Positions 11,778 through 22,980 of a DNA stretch of 64,000 nucleotides are shown piece by piece. The stretch is from Macrotrachela quadricornifera (taxonomy: Eukaryota; Rotifera; Eurotatoria; Philodinida; Philodinidae), in NCBI GenBank assembly GCA_022393335.1, contig JAJEKB010020319.1, positions 96,024 to 160,023 on the forward strand, read 5' to 3'. Position numbers and translations under genes: made by a program. The stretch's first letter is position 1; each line of letters starts with the position of its first letter. The notes beneath the pieces were generated by a model. That model was not told the origin of the DNA and made no database searches. It saw nothing but the letters and a program-made list of their open reading frames with translations.

Positions 11778-12754
11778 ATATCATTCACTTGCTACTCAAA
11801 AACAAAAGACAACGTTGAATATTTTCTCTAATAAATTTTAAAATATATAATTGTTATAATAAATGTATACATTTCAAACTGTCTTTTTTTTCAGAAGATA
11901 GTTCTTTCTATAAAACTTGATCAAAGAGTAATTAAGGATGGAGAATCAGAATCTGAGGTCAGATTTTAATAAAAAAAGTTGGCCACAGATATTCGAGATA
12001 AAAATCAGAATATATGATCATATTAGATACCAAGAATAACAGATGATGAAATCTACTAATCTCATATATAGTGCTAAAAAAAATGACTTCAATTTTTTGC
12101 TCAGAATGCTAAATTCAAACATGTAGATAGATGTGCTAGGCACAATAATCGAGTTTGCTTGTACTGATTTCAATTCGTGAAAACATGCTTTATAATTAAG
12201 AAATTTTTGTAACCGTCAATAAAGATATGACTAAAATGAAAATTTTATTGATGCCTTTCCTTAGAGTAACTGCGACGCAACTAAGCGCAGTTGTAATATT
12301 TTCATTGCAGATACGCGTAATTCCGTTGCAATTATTCGCAATTACATAGACCACGGTGCGATCGCAATCGAACATGTTGGTAGTTTTTTTTTATTAAAAT
12401 ATGGCATTAATGCAAAGTTTTCATAATTCATCACTAGGATACCTGTACATGCAGAGAAAGAATCGTTGGCAGCAGTAGGTAAAAAGAGAACGGCTTTCAA
12501 CAATGCTGAATTCAAGTGCGTCATCAACATATTGCCGATCTTTCTGTGAGAAAAATTTCTATCGAAGAAATTGTATGATGGCAATCACGAAAACAGAATG
12601 TCTAGTGACGCAGAATTCATAAAAGCACTTTCAATGGTTTCTCTTTCATTTCAAAGAAAATACTTCAATTGATTATTAACATTTGAGATATAAAAACAAA
12701 GATCTGTGCACAAAATGAAATCAGTCTAGTCTAGGTAAAATAATAACTAGTTTT
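11778..12754. other. intergenic, nothing recognised
   Basis: No gene, clear repeat or transposon end was identified. The minus-strand frame near 12342-12584 has no family resemblance or splice support. Confidence 0.4.
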
Positions 12755-15244
12755 ATGTCAAAAATAGTTCCTTCAAAAGATATGAATACAACACAAAATT
12801 TTGTTCTTATTTGGCTTGATTCGAATATCGATGAAACTGATCTTGATTGTCTGAATACCATTGAAAAATTAAGACACATTGTCAACATTATTCATACATT
12901 TACCGATTGGTCTCAATGTTTTGAATATATCACTGAAATTAAAAACGTTAAAATCTTTATGATTGTTTCTGGTACTCTTGGTCAAAAAATACTATCGAAA
13001 GCTCAATATATATCTCAAATAGAAGCCATCTATGTTTTTTGTGCAAATAAACAATGGCATGAACAATGGGCGATAAATTGGTCGAAAATAAAAGGTGTTT
13101 TTACAGAAATTGATTCAATTTGTAAATTACTTACCCAAGCAACACGACAATATGATCCAAATTCGATTGCTTTCAGTTTAATGTCGATAAATATGGATAT
13201 TCAAAATAAAAATTTCGATCAACTTGAACCACCATTTATGTATACTCAATTATTAAAAGAAATTCTCATTGATTTTGATTATGATGAAAATTCCATAAAA
13301 GATCTAACCGATTACTGTCGTACGATGCATGCTAATGATAGTCGTGAATCATGTATTATCGATGATTTTGAACAAAACTATTCCTACCATCGATCAATCT
13401 GGTGGTATACGCACGAATGTTTCCTGTATAAAATGCTGAATCGAGCTTTACGTACTCTAGAAATCGATATTATTATCTTACTGGGATTTTTCATACGAGA
13501 TCTTTATCGAGAAATCGAAAAACTTCATGCGAACCAATATAATTTGAGAGGAACATCATCATTTGTTGTCTATCGAGGACAGCCTATGTCCAATACTGAA
13601 TTCGATAGATTGCAAAAAAACATTGGTGGTCTAATTTCATTCAACGATTTCTTATCAACGAGTAAAACATATTCTGTATCCGTGGATTTTGCTCGTTCAG
13701 CTTTAACCGATCCAGATTTAGTGGGCGTTATTTTCTTAATGAAAATTGATCCATCTATTACAACAGTTCATTTTGCTGATATAGCACTTATAAGTTCTAC
13801 ACAACAGGAAAACGAAATACTCTTCTCAATGCATGCTATTTTTCGTATTGAACGTATTGGTTGCATTGAAGGTAACAAAAAGCTTTGGGAAGTTCATCTT
13901 CGAATGACCAAAGATAATGATGAAAAATTGAAGAAATTGACTCAATGTATTCGAGAGGAAAATGATGGATTAACAGGGTCACATCGATTAGGAGCACTAC
14001 TAATCAAATTAGGTCAGTTTGATCTAGCTCGAAAAGTATTCAAAGCATTATTAGATAAAACATCCAAAGAAAAGAACAAAGGTCTTCTCTATCATCAATT
14101 GGGAAGAGTAGAGAATAGTTGTGGAAAATATCAAGAAGCATTATCCTTTTACAATAGAGCAATGCCAATCTATCAAGAGGAAGGTCTACAAGCTCGTTCT
14201 GATTTAGCTACTTTATACAATGGCATTGGTCTTGTATATACAAATATGAAAAACTATTCGGAAGCACTATCATTTTACGAGAAGGCTCTGCAGATTTACA
14301 AAAAAATACTTCCACCGAATCATCAGAATTTAGCCACGGCGTATAACAATATCGGTCTAATACATGATTACTATAGAAACAATTCAAAAGCTCTTGAATA
14401 TTACCAAAAATCACTTAAAATCTATCAAGAAACACTACCTGATAATCATCCTAATATGGCTATTTCACAGAACAATATTGGTTCAGTTTATTATCATATG
14501 GGTGATTATTCAAAAGCACGACAATTTTTTCAAAAATCACTTGAAATTAAGCAAGAAATCCTACCGAAAAGCCATCATAGTTTTTCTACCTTATATAATA
14601 ATCTTGGTTTGATACATGATAATATGAATGAACATTCAAAAGCATTGGATTTTTATGAGAAATCACTCGATATCGATATTAAATCATTACCTTCGGATCA
14701 TCCAGATTTGGCCAGTTCATACATGAACTTGGGTACGATACATGAAAAGATGATCGACTACACAAAGGCACTTCCATTTTACGAAAAATCACTCGAAATA
14801 TATCAAAAAATATTACCTAACAATGATCGACGTATACTCACTTTGTATGGTTCGATTGGTTCGGTATACGAGAATCTTGGAGAACACTCAAAAGCCCTAT
14901 CTTTCCTTGAAAAGAAACATGAAGTCTTGGAAAGCACGGTTCCAACATGTAAGGTCGATAAAACTAACTTATACAGTAATAAAAAAATTGGACAATCTAC
15001 CAATGAATCCTTGCTAAATTCGAAGATCTGCGAAATTCCCAGAATAAAGCAAGCTCCTCCACCTCCCGATTTGGCTACTTCATACAATGACATGGGCTCA
15101 TTGTACTATCGCATTGGAGAGTATTCGAAAGCACGTAAATTTTTTGAACGTGCTGTTTCTATTGGACAATCGACTCTGCCATCATCTGATCCAAATCTTC
15201 AAATGTGGATGAAAAATCTCGAAAGAATTCGAAAAGAATTCTAA
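12755..15244 (+). CDS. ADP-ribosyltransferase fused to tetratricopeptide repeats
   Basis: An 829-residue intronless protein with three parts. Residues 15-130 form an alpha/beta domain (FVLIWLDSNID.., IFMIVSG.., IEAIYVFCAN) of a type often placed before this enzyme in bdelloids; its function is unknown. Residues 160-385 are an R-S-ExE ADP-ribosyltransferase: Arg274 in VVYRGQ, Ser301-Thr-Ser303 in NDFLSTSKT, and Glu352-Asn-Glu354 in QQENEILF. All catalytic positions are present, so it should transfer ADP-ribose from NAD to a protein, likely on arginine. From about 405 to the end there are roughly nine kinesin-light-chain-like TPRs (pattern YNNIGLIHDN..SKALDFYEKSL), presumably selecting a partner protein. 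No signal peptide is present, so it is probably cytosolic. The TPR part has one irregular insert (about 735-768, PPPP-containing). A second ART lies at 1422-2157. Confidence 0.88.
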   Translation: MSKIVPSKDMNTTQNFVLIWLDSNIDETDLDCLNTIEKLRHIVNIIHTFTDWSQCFEYITEIKNVKIFMIVSGTLGQKILSKAQYISQIEAIYVFCANKQWHEQWAINWSKIKGVFTEIDSICKLLTQATRQYDPNSIAFSLMSINMDIQNKNFDQLEPPFMYTQLLKEILIDFDYDENSIKDLTDYCRTMHANDSRESCIIDDFEQNYSYHRSIWWYTHECFLYKMLNRALRTLEIDIIILLGFFIRDLYREIEKLHANQYNLRGTSSFVVYRGQPMSNTEFDRLQKNIGGLISFNDFLSTSKTYSVSVDFARSALTDPDLVGVIFLMKIDPSITTVHFADIALISSTQQENEILFSMHAIFRIERIGCIEGNKKLWEVHLRMTKDNDEKLKKLTQCIREENDGLTGSHRLGALLIKLGQFDLARKVFKALLDKTSKEKNKGLLYHQLGRVENSCGKYQEALSFYNRAMPIYQEEGLQARSDLATLYNGIGLVYTNMKNYSEALSFYEKALQIYKKILPPNHQNLATAYNNIGLIHDYYRNNSKALEYYQKSLKIYQETLPDNHPNMAISQNNIGSVYYHMGDYSKARQFFQKSLEIKQEILPKSHHSFSTLYNNLGLIHDNMNEHSKALDFYEKSLDIDIKSLPSDHPDLASSYMNLGTIHEKMIDYTKALPFYEKSLEIYQKILPNNDRRILTLYGSIGSVYENLGEHSKALSFLEKKHEVLESTVPTCKVDKTNLYSNKKIGQSTNESLLNSKICEIPRIKQAPPPPDLATSYNDMGSLYYRIGEYSKARKFFERAVSIGQSTLPSSDPNLQMWMKNLERIRKEF

Positions 15245-16196
15245 ATAATTATGAATTAAACGAAATTATTAGTGAACATCTCGTTTGATAAATGAAATCG
15301 TTTGAAATTAGATCAGAGGCACATAAAATAATATATTTGATAATTTATGTTACTAACCAATGTAAATTCTAATTTTCATGTTTCTAATTTACAATCAATT
15401 AAAGCTACTGATAGACAGATGAAAACGTAATTCTTCATTCTTATATTCTATTATGCACCACGTTCTTATTGTTTGCAGTGAGAATTTTTGGCTGGTGGCT
15501 AGTGTTGTGTGAGTAAAGAAGCTTGTGAGTTTCGGATTAGTTAGACACTTATACAACTACAACAATAATAGTCAACGAATGGATGAGATAAAGTGCGTAA
15601 CATAGATAAGCATCCAATACGTGAAAATTAATCCGATAGAATATATATCGAAGGAAGAACAAAACAAAGATTGTTTGGCACGCATACGCTTAATATTATT
15701 GCAGCTATCGTCTTTCCTTGGTCGTTTCGAGTTACTCTTATTTAATCTGCATTTCTTGTTCTCAATTCAATAAAAGCATCGAAAATATATTCTATCGATT
15801 TGTATACATTTATTTTATTCCTTTTTTTTTCTTTCTCTCTGTAAATATTTTATGGATGTATTTAAATCTTAACAAATTGATTAATGAGCAAAAAAAAACT
15901 ATTTCGATTGTCTTATTGGCACACGTTAGTTTTTTTCCAATATATTCTTAGGCACCACATGTTGCCTTTTCTCAAGACATTTTCATGTATGACGCATTGA
16001 GTATTTTTGGCGTGTTCTTCCACTATATATATTCTTGGAATTTTCTGTTCTCGTTCTTTATTATTGTCATTCATTTTAAGTTAAGTGTTCTGCAACGAAT
16101 TGCCATCTGTTCTTTCCTACCGTCAAGATTACATATGTAATGATTAAATACAATCACTTATGTTTTTCATTATCATCATGACTTGTCTCTGCTCAA
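15245..16196. other. intergenic / 5' region of the BAHD gene
   Basis: No separate gene is supported. The end of this stretch probably holds the upstream exon or leader of the acyltransferase gene, because a pyrimidine-rich AG acceptor occurs at 16219-16228. Confidence 0.4.
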
Positions 16197-16236
16197 AATG
16201 ACGATGCTATACAATTCATTTTTTTCAGATTTAGAA

Positions 16237-17583
16237 ATGGAATCTTGGCTCGTAGAACCATTATCACGAACAGGAAATAAACGTCGTATTCAACTTGCCG
16301 GTACCGATCTATGGATTGCGGGATCTATCAATAATGTGTTCGTTTATCCATCTGATTGGGATGTCAACAAATTCAACGATGCACTTAGTCGTACTCTCTC
16401 CTTGTGGCCTCTTGTCGCTGGTCGTTTTTTCCTAGATGACAATAAACATTATATAATTGAAATGTCCGATAATGGCATTCCGGTTTCCTTGATCAAGAAT
16501 AATGTTCTTTCGTTTTGGCCCCGTGATTGGAATGTTGTAATTGACACGAATTCAAAACAACTTCAACCATATTTGGATGAAGTAAAAACTACAAATTTGA
16601 AAGGTGGTTCTCATGATGAACCACTTTTCCGTTTGAAACTCACTCTTCTTGAGCAAAGTGGAGAATGGATAATGGGTGCAAGTTGGTCACATATCTTAGG
16701 AGATGCTGATGCTTTTTCACGTTTTTTAAATACGATGTCACGTTTCTATCAAGGAATGGGTGAACCTGAATCGAAGCCTAACTTCGAAAGACGCTTAGGG
16801 TTAACAGACGAAGAGGATGAAACTCTTTTTGATGGTTTAGAAGATTTCTTAGATGGTGAACAGTTGAAAACAAATGATATAAACAATCAAATAGAATATG
16901 AGCAAGTCAATATTTGTTTCACTGGAGAACAGGTCACCAAATTACGTGGATTGATCGCTAATCAAAATGTAAGTACTCAAGATATTCTAAGTGCTTACAT
17001 TATTCTTACACTTAATACTCATTGTACACAAAATGATGATCAACTAATTTTACATACAATTACAATGATCAGTTATCGGGGTCTACCCGGTTTGATTGAA
17101 TCGCCTGATCTTGCTGCGAATGCTGTCTTAATGCCATTATCTGCTCGTTTTAATGATCCAAAATCTCTATTAAGTATTGCCCAAACTATTCGTGATTCAA
17201 TTAATGAATCACGCAAAGTCGAATCAGTTAATCGTTGGGTAGCCACTGCTGCGAAAGTGATGAGAAAAATAGTGAGTGAGAATCGATTTCCTAAAATGTC
17301 AATTTCTAATGATCAAATTGTGGTTAATTCAAACTTTCGATTTGATTGGGCAAATCTTGTTGATTTTGGTCATACAGACAAATGTCGATTTTATACAACA
17401 TGGACTAGTGCATTGTATCTTCGTATATTTCGTCTTAATCCAGAATATGATGGTATTCAATGGAAGGCTAGAGATAAAAAAGGAGTTGAAGTAGCCTTTC
17501 GTATTGAAAAGGACAAGAAGGAAAAATTTATCAAGGCATACAAAGAAGATATTGCCAATGGTTTTCGTGATGTTCAGTTATGA
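16237..17583 (+). CDS. BAHD-family acyl-CoA-dependent acyltransferase
   Basis: The product is about 448 residues, the usual BAHD length. The catalytic HxxxD motif is intact (SHILGDADAF; His at nt 16690, residue 152), and the C-terminal DFGWG structural motif appears as DFGHT (nt 17362). N-terminal text typical of the family is seen: LSLWPLVAGRF. BAHD enzymes move an acyl group from CoA to an alcohol or amine; they are mainly plant and fungal and rare in animals, so horizontal origin is likely. Start: the frame opens earlier, with ATGs at 16198 and 16204, but a strong splice acceptor (tttttttcag ending 16228) precedes the ATG at 16237 and the family-like text begins just after it. I chose 16237; an upstream coding exon is possible. 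Acyl donor and acceptor are unknown. Confidence 0.82.
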   Translation: MESWLVEPLSRTGNKRRIQLAGTDLWIAGSINNVFVYPSDWDVNKFNDALSRTLSLWPLVAGRFFLDDNKHYIIEMSDNGIPVSLIKNNVLSFWPRDWNVVIDTNSKQLQPYLDEVKTTNLKGGSHDEPLFRLKLTLLEQSGEWIMGASWSHILGDADAFSRFLNTMSRFYQGMGEPESKPNFERRLGLTDEEDETLFDGLEDFLDGEQLKTNDINNQIEYEQVNICFTGEQVTKLRGLIANQNVSTQDILSAYIILTLNTHCTQNDDQLILHTITMISYRGLPGLIESPDLAANAVLMPLSARFNDPKSLLSIAQTIRDSINESRKVESVNRWVATAAKVMRKIVSENRFPKMSISNDQIVVNSNFRFDWANLVDFGHTDKCRFYTTWTSALYLRIFRLNPEYDGIQWKARDKKGVEVAFRIEKDKKEKFIKAYKEDIANGFRDVQL

Positions 17584-18959
17584 AAATAAATCACGCATCT
17601 TCCTGTGTCCTTAAAATCGACGATTAATCGCGACATATGGTGATATTATAGCCGATTTTTATTTTTATTCACCTATATTCTATTCAATTTCATGCATGTA
17701 TAACTAGTTTTTTATTCTAGACAAAAGCTCTTATTGCTGTTTTATTATTACAAATTATATTATTAAAACGGGAATAAACATGCGCATGCAAATTACATAG
17801 TTAAATGAAACGCTATTCGAAGAAAACAAAATGTTAATACGTAGTACCTCTACAAGCAGTCACCAATGTTTACGGACACTACAAATAGCCAAACTCATAT
17901 ATCTGCTCGCTACCTGAGCAGGAAAAATTTCTAGATTTGAAATTGTACAAATCTAGCCTGTATCAAGATGAAAGTAGTTTTTGAATCTGTGCCATGTCAA
18001 ACTGCAGTTATTAACAGACACCGTTTTCTAACTTCCTAACATATAACGAGGCCTTCGACTTTTTGAAAATATTTTTAAAGAGGTTAATAGAATAGATAGG
18101 GTAGTTAACGTATTATTTGCTATTAAGAGACTGCGCATACACACAAAAGTAAAGTGACGAAAGACAATACAGGAAGAGTTTCCGAGAAAGTATTTTATTT
18201 TATAATTGAGAAAAACTCATTTTTCTTAGTAGAAAATTTTTTTTTGAATTACGATGAATACAAAAATAAGGGCACAAAGATCTAAAGAACGATTTTGATC
18301 AGTTAGGAAAACAATTACTGATTCATGTCATGATTAATTATTGATCTCGAAAGATTTTCAAAGTCATAATGAGAGACAGAGCACTAATTGATAAGTTTAT
18401 CACACCTCTCTCAAATTATCAATACAGCACTTTTTCAATCTCAGATATCCACATATGGCTGAACATTTTACACTAAATCAGTAGGTATTTATATCAGATG
18501 TTAGGTGGAATATATCAGTAGATAATATCTTTGGAAAACTCTCATCATTTATTACATCGAAATAAAAAGAAACGAAAAGGAAAATATATAACTATAGTGA
18601 ATGATACATACATTTATGTGAGGAACTAACAAATGGATAATTTCAACCATATCATTTCATCTTATGGCACATCTAAAGCACAAGCCAAAACAGTATCTAA
18701 ACACTTAGAAAAATATGTTTTGATAATAATAATTAAAAAGATATAATTAGTTCATGATTATGTACAGATGAATCAAAATATGTTCATAGAAAATGTGCAG
18801 TTAATTGCCGATCATTATTGTATTTTTATTTTCAAATCTTGGAATATTTATTGGTATTATTCTCAGTATAATAGATATAAGAAAAATAGTAAAACACCAT
18901 TCGAAGAAATTATGTTTATTTAAGATAAGAAGCAAAACAATATATTGTCAAAGATTTAC
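17584..18959. other. intergenic, nothing recognised
   Basis: AT-rich sequence with no supported gene. Upstream pieces of the FG-GAP relic that follows might lie here but could not be read. Confidence 0.4.
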
Positions 18960-18984
18960 TAAATATTGATTCGGCAATCACAAT

Positions 18985-19521
18985 GCTTGACTTGAATTAG
19001 GATAATCATCCAGATTTGGCAGTAACCAACTTTGACGATAGCAATGTCAGTATTATGTTCGGAAGTAAAGATGAATTTTTTCGTAGTCTAAAATTTGCAT
19101 GACTAGTCACCATCCATCTTCTGTGACAACAGGTCATTTAAATAAGGATGGCAAAAGTTACCTTATAGTGAGCAATCAAAATGATAATTCCATCAGCGTA
19201 CTGCTTGGAAATATGTACAAACTTTTCATGACTCAAACGGAATAACCGGTTGACAGAAGACCAACTTCTCTTATATCAAATGATTTCAATAACGATAGAA
19301 GGTTAGATCTGGCGGTGATCAATCAAAAAGACAATGTCATTAGTATATTGCTTGGTAATGGACATGGTTCATTTCAATCTCAATCTACAGTTGGCAATAA
19401 TTCTACCGCTTCAGTATCGAATGATATTGATGGAAATAGAAGATTAAATCTTGCTGTAATCGATGAACTTTCTGGTGATGTATCTATTTTATTAAATCAA
19501 TGTGGATCAGTTCATGACTGA
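18985..19521 (+). pseudogene. FG-GAP/VCBS repeat protein relic
   Basis: Several FG-GAP/VCBS-like beta-propeller repeat pieces are readable, but in different frames and with stops: DNHPDLAVTNFDDSNVSIMFG (near 19001), then SNQNDNSISVLLGN (near 19170), then an open stretch RRLDLAVINQKDNVISILLG through RRLNLAVIDELSGDVSILLN to the stop at 19521. Intact relatives in bdelloids are large secreted or membrane proteins with many such blades. Frameshifts and stops show that this is a decayed fragment. Confidence 0.7.
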
Positions 19522-20187
19522 ATATTTTTAATTCGAATATTGCTTTTTTTTACATTTAAATTTTATTTTATTTCATTTTCAAAAAATGATCTTTCTTTAG
19601 ATATATGCTTAGACAAATAATTCGACTTTTTTTTCTAATATAAAATCACAATAATGCATACTTATAAATAAACATTTCCAGATAATAATTGACTTTTACA
19701 AAACTGCCAGGAGTTTCGTATATGCTGTACAAAACTTTTTGACCGACTTCCAAACTATCAAAAGTTCTGTATGAAAATTGTGATGCCACTAAACTTAAAA
19801 TCGCTTCATAAAACAGTACCAAACCTTAAATATTCATTGTGAAATTTCCTTTTTTAATAGCGAAATTTTATTTATAATTCTCCTTTCTGATAGAAAGAGC
19901 TATATGAAGTTTTAAAATGGTTAAAATTTTCCAGTTTTCTTAAACGATGCTGGTGTTATACGTTCACGGATGATATAGTGCGGTGCTGCACATTTATGAA
20001 TACTTTTATATTATATCGTTATTCTCGCTTTGTTTCTGCTGATTCATTATACATATGTCATATCGAAGTTACAACTTCGACAAAATGAATCATCAAGATT
20101 TTCTCAAACATAAAAAAAAATATAGATTCAACTGTATTCAAATTATTATTATTTATATTTTCACACGTTCGTGAATAATGATCGCAT
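19522..20187. other. intergenic, nothing recognised
   Basis: AT-rich sequence without coding signal or obvious repeats. Confidence 0.35.
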
Positions 20188-20330
20188 CAGTTACATAAGA
20201 CTTTTGCTTGTTTACATTTACATCTGTTTGTTTTACAACCTCTTTTACAATCATAGTTCAACATTCTTTGACCATAAGAATAATAATCAAATAGAATACC
20301 ATTTGCTATACCTAATTGATATTTGCCATG
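20188..20330 (-). pseudogene. Cys-rich C-terminal fragment, probable transposon relic
   Basis: Minus-strand text ending at a stop (20190-20188) reads YGQRMLNYDCKRGCKTNRCKCKQ and then AKVLCN. The CxxxCxxxxCxCxxxxxxC spacing resembles Cys-rich tails found at the C-termini of some DNA-transposon proteins. No upstream domain is readable, so it is reported only as a fragment. Confidence 0.35.
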
Positions 20331-20519
20331 TTTAACATTTATTATAATATACATTTTCGTCGGAGCAGTAAATTCGATATAACATGTACATGTGATCAGT
20401 TCATTTTAAAAGAAGCAATAAAAGATTGTGTGTATGCTTGCACACACATACTTAAAATTTCATCTAACGCATCATTAACAACCTACGTTGCATATACGCG
20501 TTAGTATTTCCTTATATCA

Positions 20520-21880
20520 GGGAAAGGATGTAAAGGAAAGACAAAATTGTGCAGTATGATGTGATAAAAAAAAGCCTACATGAATGACATTTATCCTCAC
20601 TCATCTTACTAATATGTGCATGCAGTAGCACGGTTCATTGATTCACCTAAATATTGATTCGAAAAAACCCTAATAACTTTACTATAAATTAAGATGCGAA
20701 GTAACCCATTTTCTACATATACACGTCCACGTAATGCGATACTTCAAGCATAAATAGTTGCTTCAGAATTTCAAATCACCGTTTATGTCACTTTGAAGAG
20801 CAAACTTGCAAGTGTAAGAAAATATTTTTTATTATTCGACAAAAATTGTTTCTGTGAGCCTATAAAATATATACATTAAACATTAATTCCAATATTGCAC
20901 AGTGCAATGTATTGGCTTGTCCAAACATAACGTTGTGACATTTTTACAGAATATTTTCCAATTTTCTCGAGAACCGTAAAATCTAGGGTGATTGTTCAAA
21001 TGCTATTGGATGCAGCTCATTAAGCTCTATCAATAGCAAAAAAATCAATAGTTTCGATTCAAGTCTCATGTCTCTGCAAGGATTTTATGGTCGCATAACG
21101 CTGTGACACAAAAAGATCCTAAACTTGTAGTACGCTCCTTTCCTTCTCACGTTTTCTCAAAAGACACTATTCAAATAAACTATCTTCAGAGACAGTTTTG
21201 TACAGCTTTCAACGAGCTTTCTAATGGTAAAAAAGATTTCTCTTCAATCATTTTTCATTCGTATGAAAAATGAAAAAAACAAACGTAACGCTATAACATT
21301 TTTCGTAACGTTGTGACACAGTTTTTTGTTGATCAGCTTCGAGACACTTAACGTATTTAGAATGATTTGATTTTTTAAAGTATTGGTCTTCTCGATATTC
21401 TCAAGCCTTCTATCTAAGAATATGATCGATACACCTCTGTAGCAGCTCGTAGTCTGACCAGTAAGTTGGGAACTCTACAGGAGGTCAGGAGTTCCCTTTG
21501 ACTAGAAAAATCAAAACCAAATACCTCACTTTGTAGAGAATGAAATTCTGCATCGAATGGTATGTCTAGCGACATGTTTCGAAGAAATTTTCTGCTGCGA
21601 AGATCCAAAATACCATTTTCGAGAAGTTTAGAATTCGATTTCCTACATTAAAAAAGTCACTTTTTTACAAAGTGAATGTCAGATTCATAACCAGCGTTAA
21701 AAACTGTATCTGGTAGCGTATATAGAAATGTTGAAATCGAAAAAAAAATTTCCAAAACTTAATCAGCGAAGTGTTGCATTACATGGACAGGCTCATATAC
21801 CGTCAACCCTTTCGGGACGGGATTATTGTTTCGAAAAATTTGAGGCAGGAAAGATCATTGGCCGATAAGGTCAAAAATCT
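20520..21880. other. non-coding repeat-derived DNA with recurring taacgttgtgacac motif
   Basis: The motif (a)taacg(t/c)tgtgaca occurs at least at 20930, 21094 and 21306, in otherwise unremarkable sequence. It is probably a decayed non-autonomous element; no boundaries were defined. Confidence 0.35.
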
Positions 21881-21897
21881 GCTAATCACTTCAAAAA

Positions 21898-22455
21898 CAT
21901 AATGTATGAAAGTTATAGATTCTTGAGATTTTTATTATAAATTTTCTGTGTCTTCTAACATCTAGTATGAAAAGGTCGTGGTATGTTGAAAATGATCGTA
22001 TAAGATCGAAAATTCCAAAAAATTATAAAAACGAATAAAATAAAAATTTTTCACGAAAAACTACACAAAATCTATTATTTCTTCAAAATTCATAATAAAA
22101 ATCTCAAGAATCTATAACTTTCATACATTATTATATAAAAGTAGTACACAATAACTTAGGTGATATATTACACGTATATTGGTATTGGATTTGATTAACA
22201 ACATTCAAATATTGAGAAAACACCAGATAATGAAGTCAATGATTATGATGTTAATGTTAATGATGTTTCAACTATAATTTTTCATGTTTATGTTTGTCTA
22301 GTTCATTTTGTTTTTGTTTTATGTAATGTAACATCTAGTTTGAAAAGGTTGTGGTATGTTGAAAATGATCGTATAAGATCGAAAATTCCAAAAAATTATA
22401 AAAATGAATAAAATTAAAAATTTTTCACCAAAAACTACACAAAATCTATTATTTC
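21898..22455. repeat. nested direct and inverted repeat
   Basis: A segment of about 125 bases (from about 21958, tctagtatgaaaaggtcgtg) is repeated directly from about 22331 with about 95% identity. A second motif (aatgtatgaaagttatagat, 21899) recurs inverted at about 22111-22130. Together they look like a foldback element with a duplicated arm, or two overlapping insertions. Confidence 0.6.
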
Positions 22456-22934
22456 TTCAAAACTTCAAAAACATTTTTGACATAGTCAGTGTGAAAGAGC
22501 ATATTTTTCTGCATCGGTTTTCACAACTGGTACAGTATTTTATGGAAATTATTCTAGTATAAATGGAAGAGTTTCGAAAGATCCTGTGCTGATCCGCAGA
22601 GGACGGAGTCACTATATAATATTTCTGAAATATATGATGCGCTTTAATTTGTTGTGATGGTTAATCTTATGGTTGGATGCAGCTTTCTTTCCTCTACAAA
22701 ATCCCCTAAAGCAGTTCATATCTATCACATCTTTCTATAAAAATCATGGGCGCCACAAAATTTCACAAAATCGAGTTTTCTTAAAATTCAATTTTTTGGC
22801 TCCTTGCAGTTCAATTATATCCACGAAAACAATTTAGAACTCACTAAAAGTTTGTGAGAAACTTCGTCTTGCTTCGCTCTACAAAATTTACTAAGTGAAA
22901 AGGAAATTAAAACTGTCCTAGCGTGACTTTGAAC

Positions 22935-22980
22935 CCTTTGAGTTCGGGTGTCCTATATATAGGACACCCGGACTCAAAGG
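22935..22980. repeat. 46-bp near-perfect palindrome
   Basis: Two 23-base halves (cctttgagttcgggtgtcc then tata, and their reverse complement) with one mismatch, no spacer, centred on TATATA at 22957/22958. It is GC-richer than its surroundings and could form a strong hairpin or cruciform. A similar start, aaccctttcgggacggg, occurs near 21810. Confidence 0.85.
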
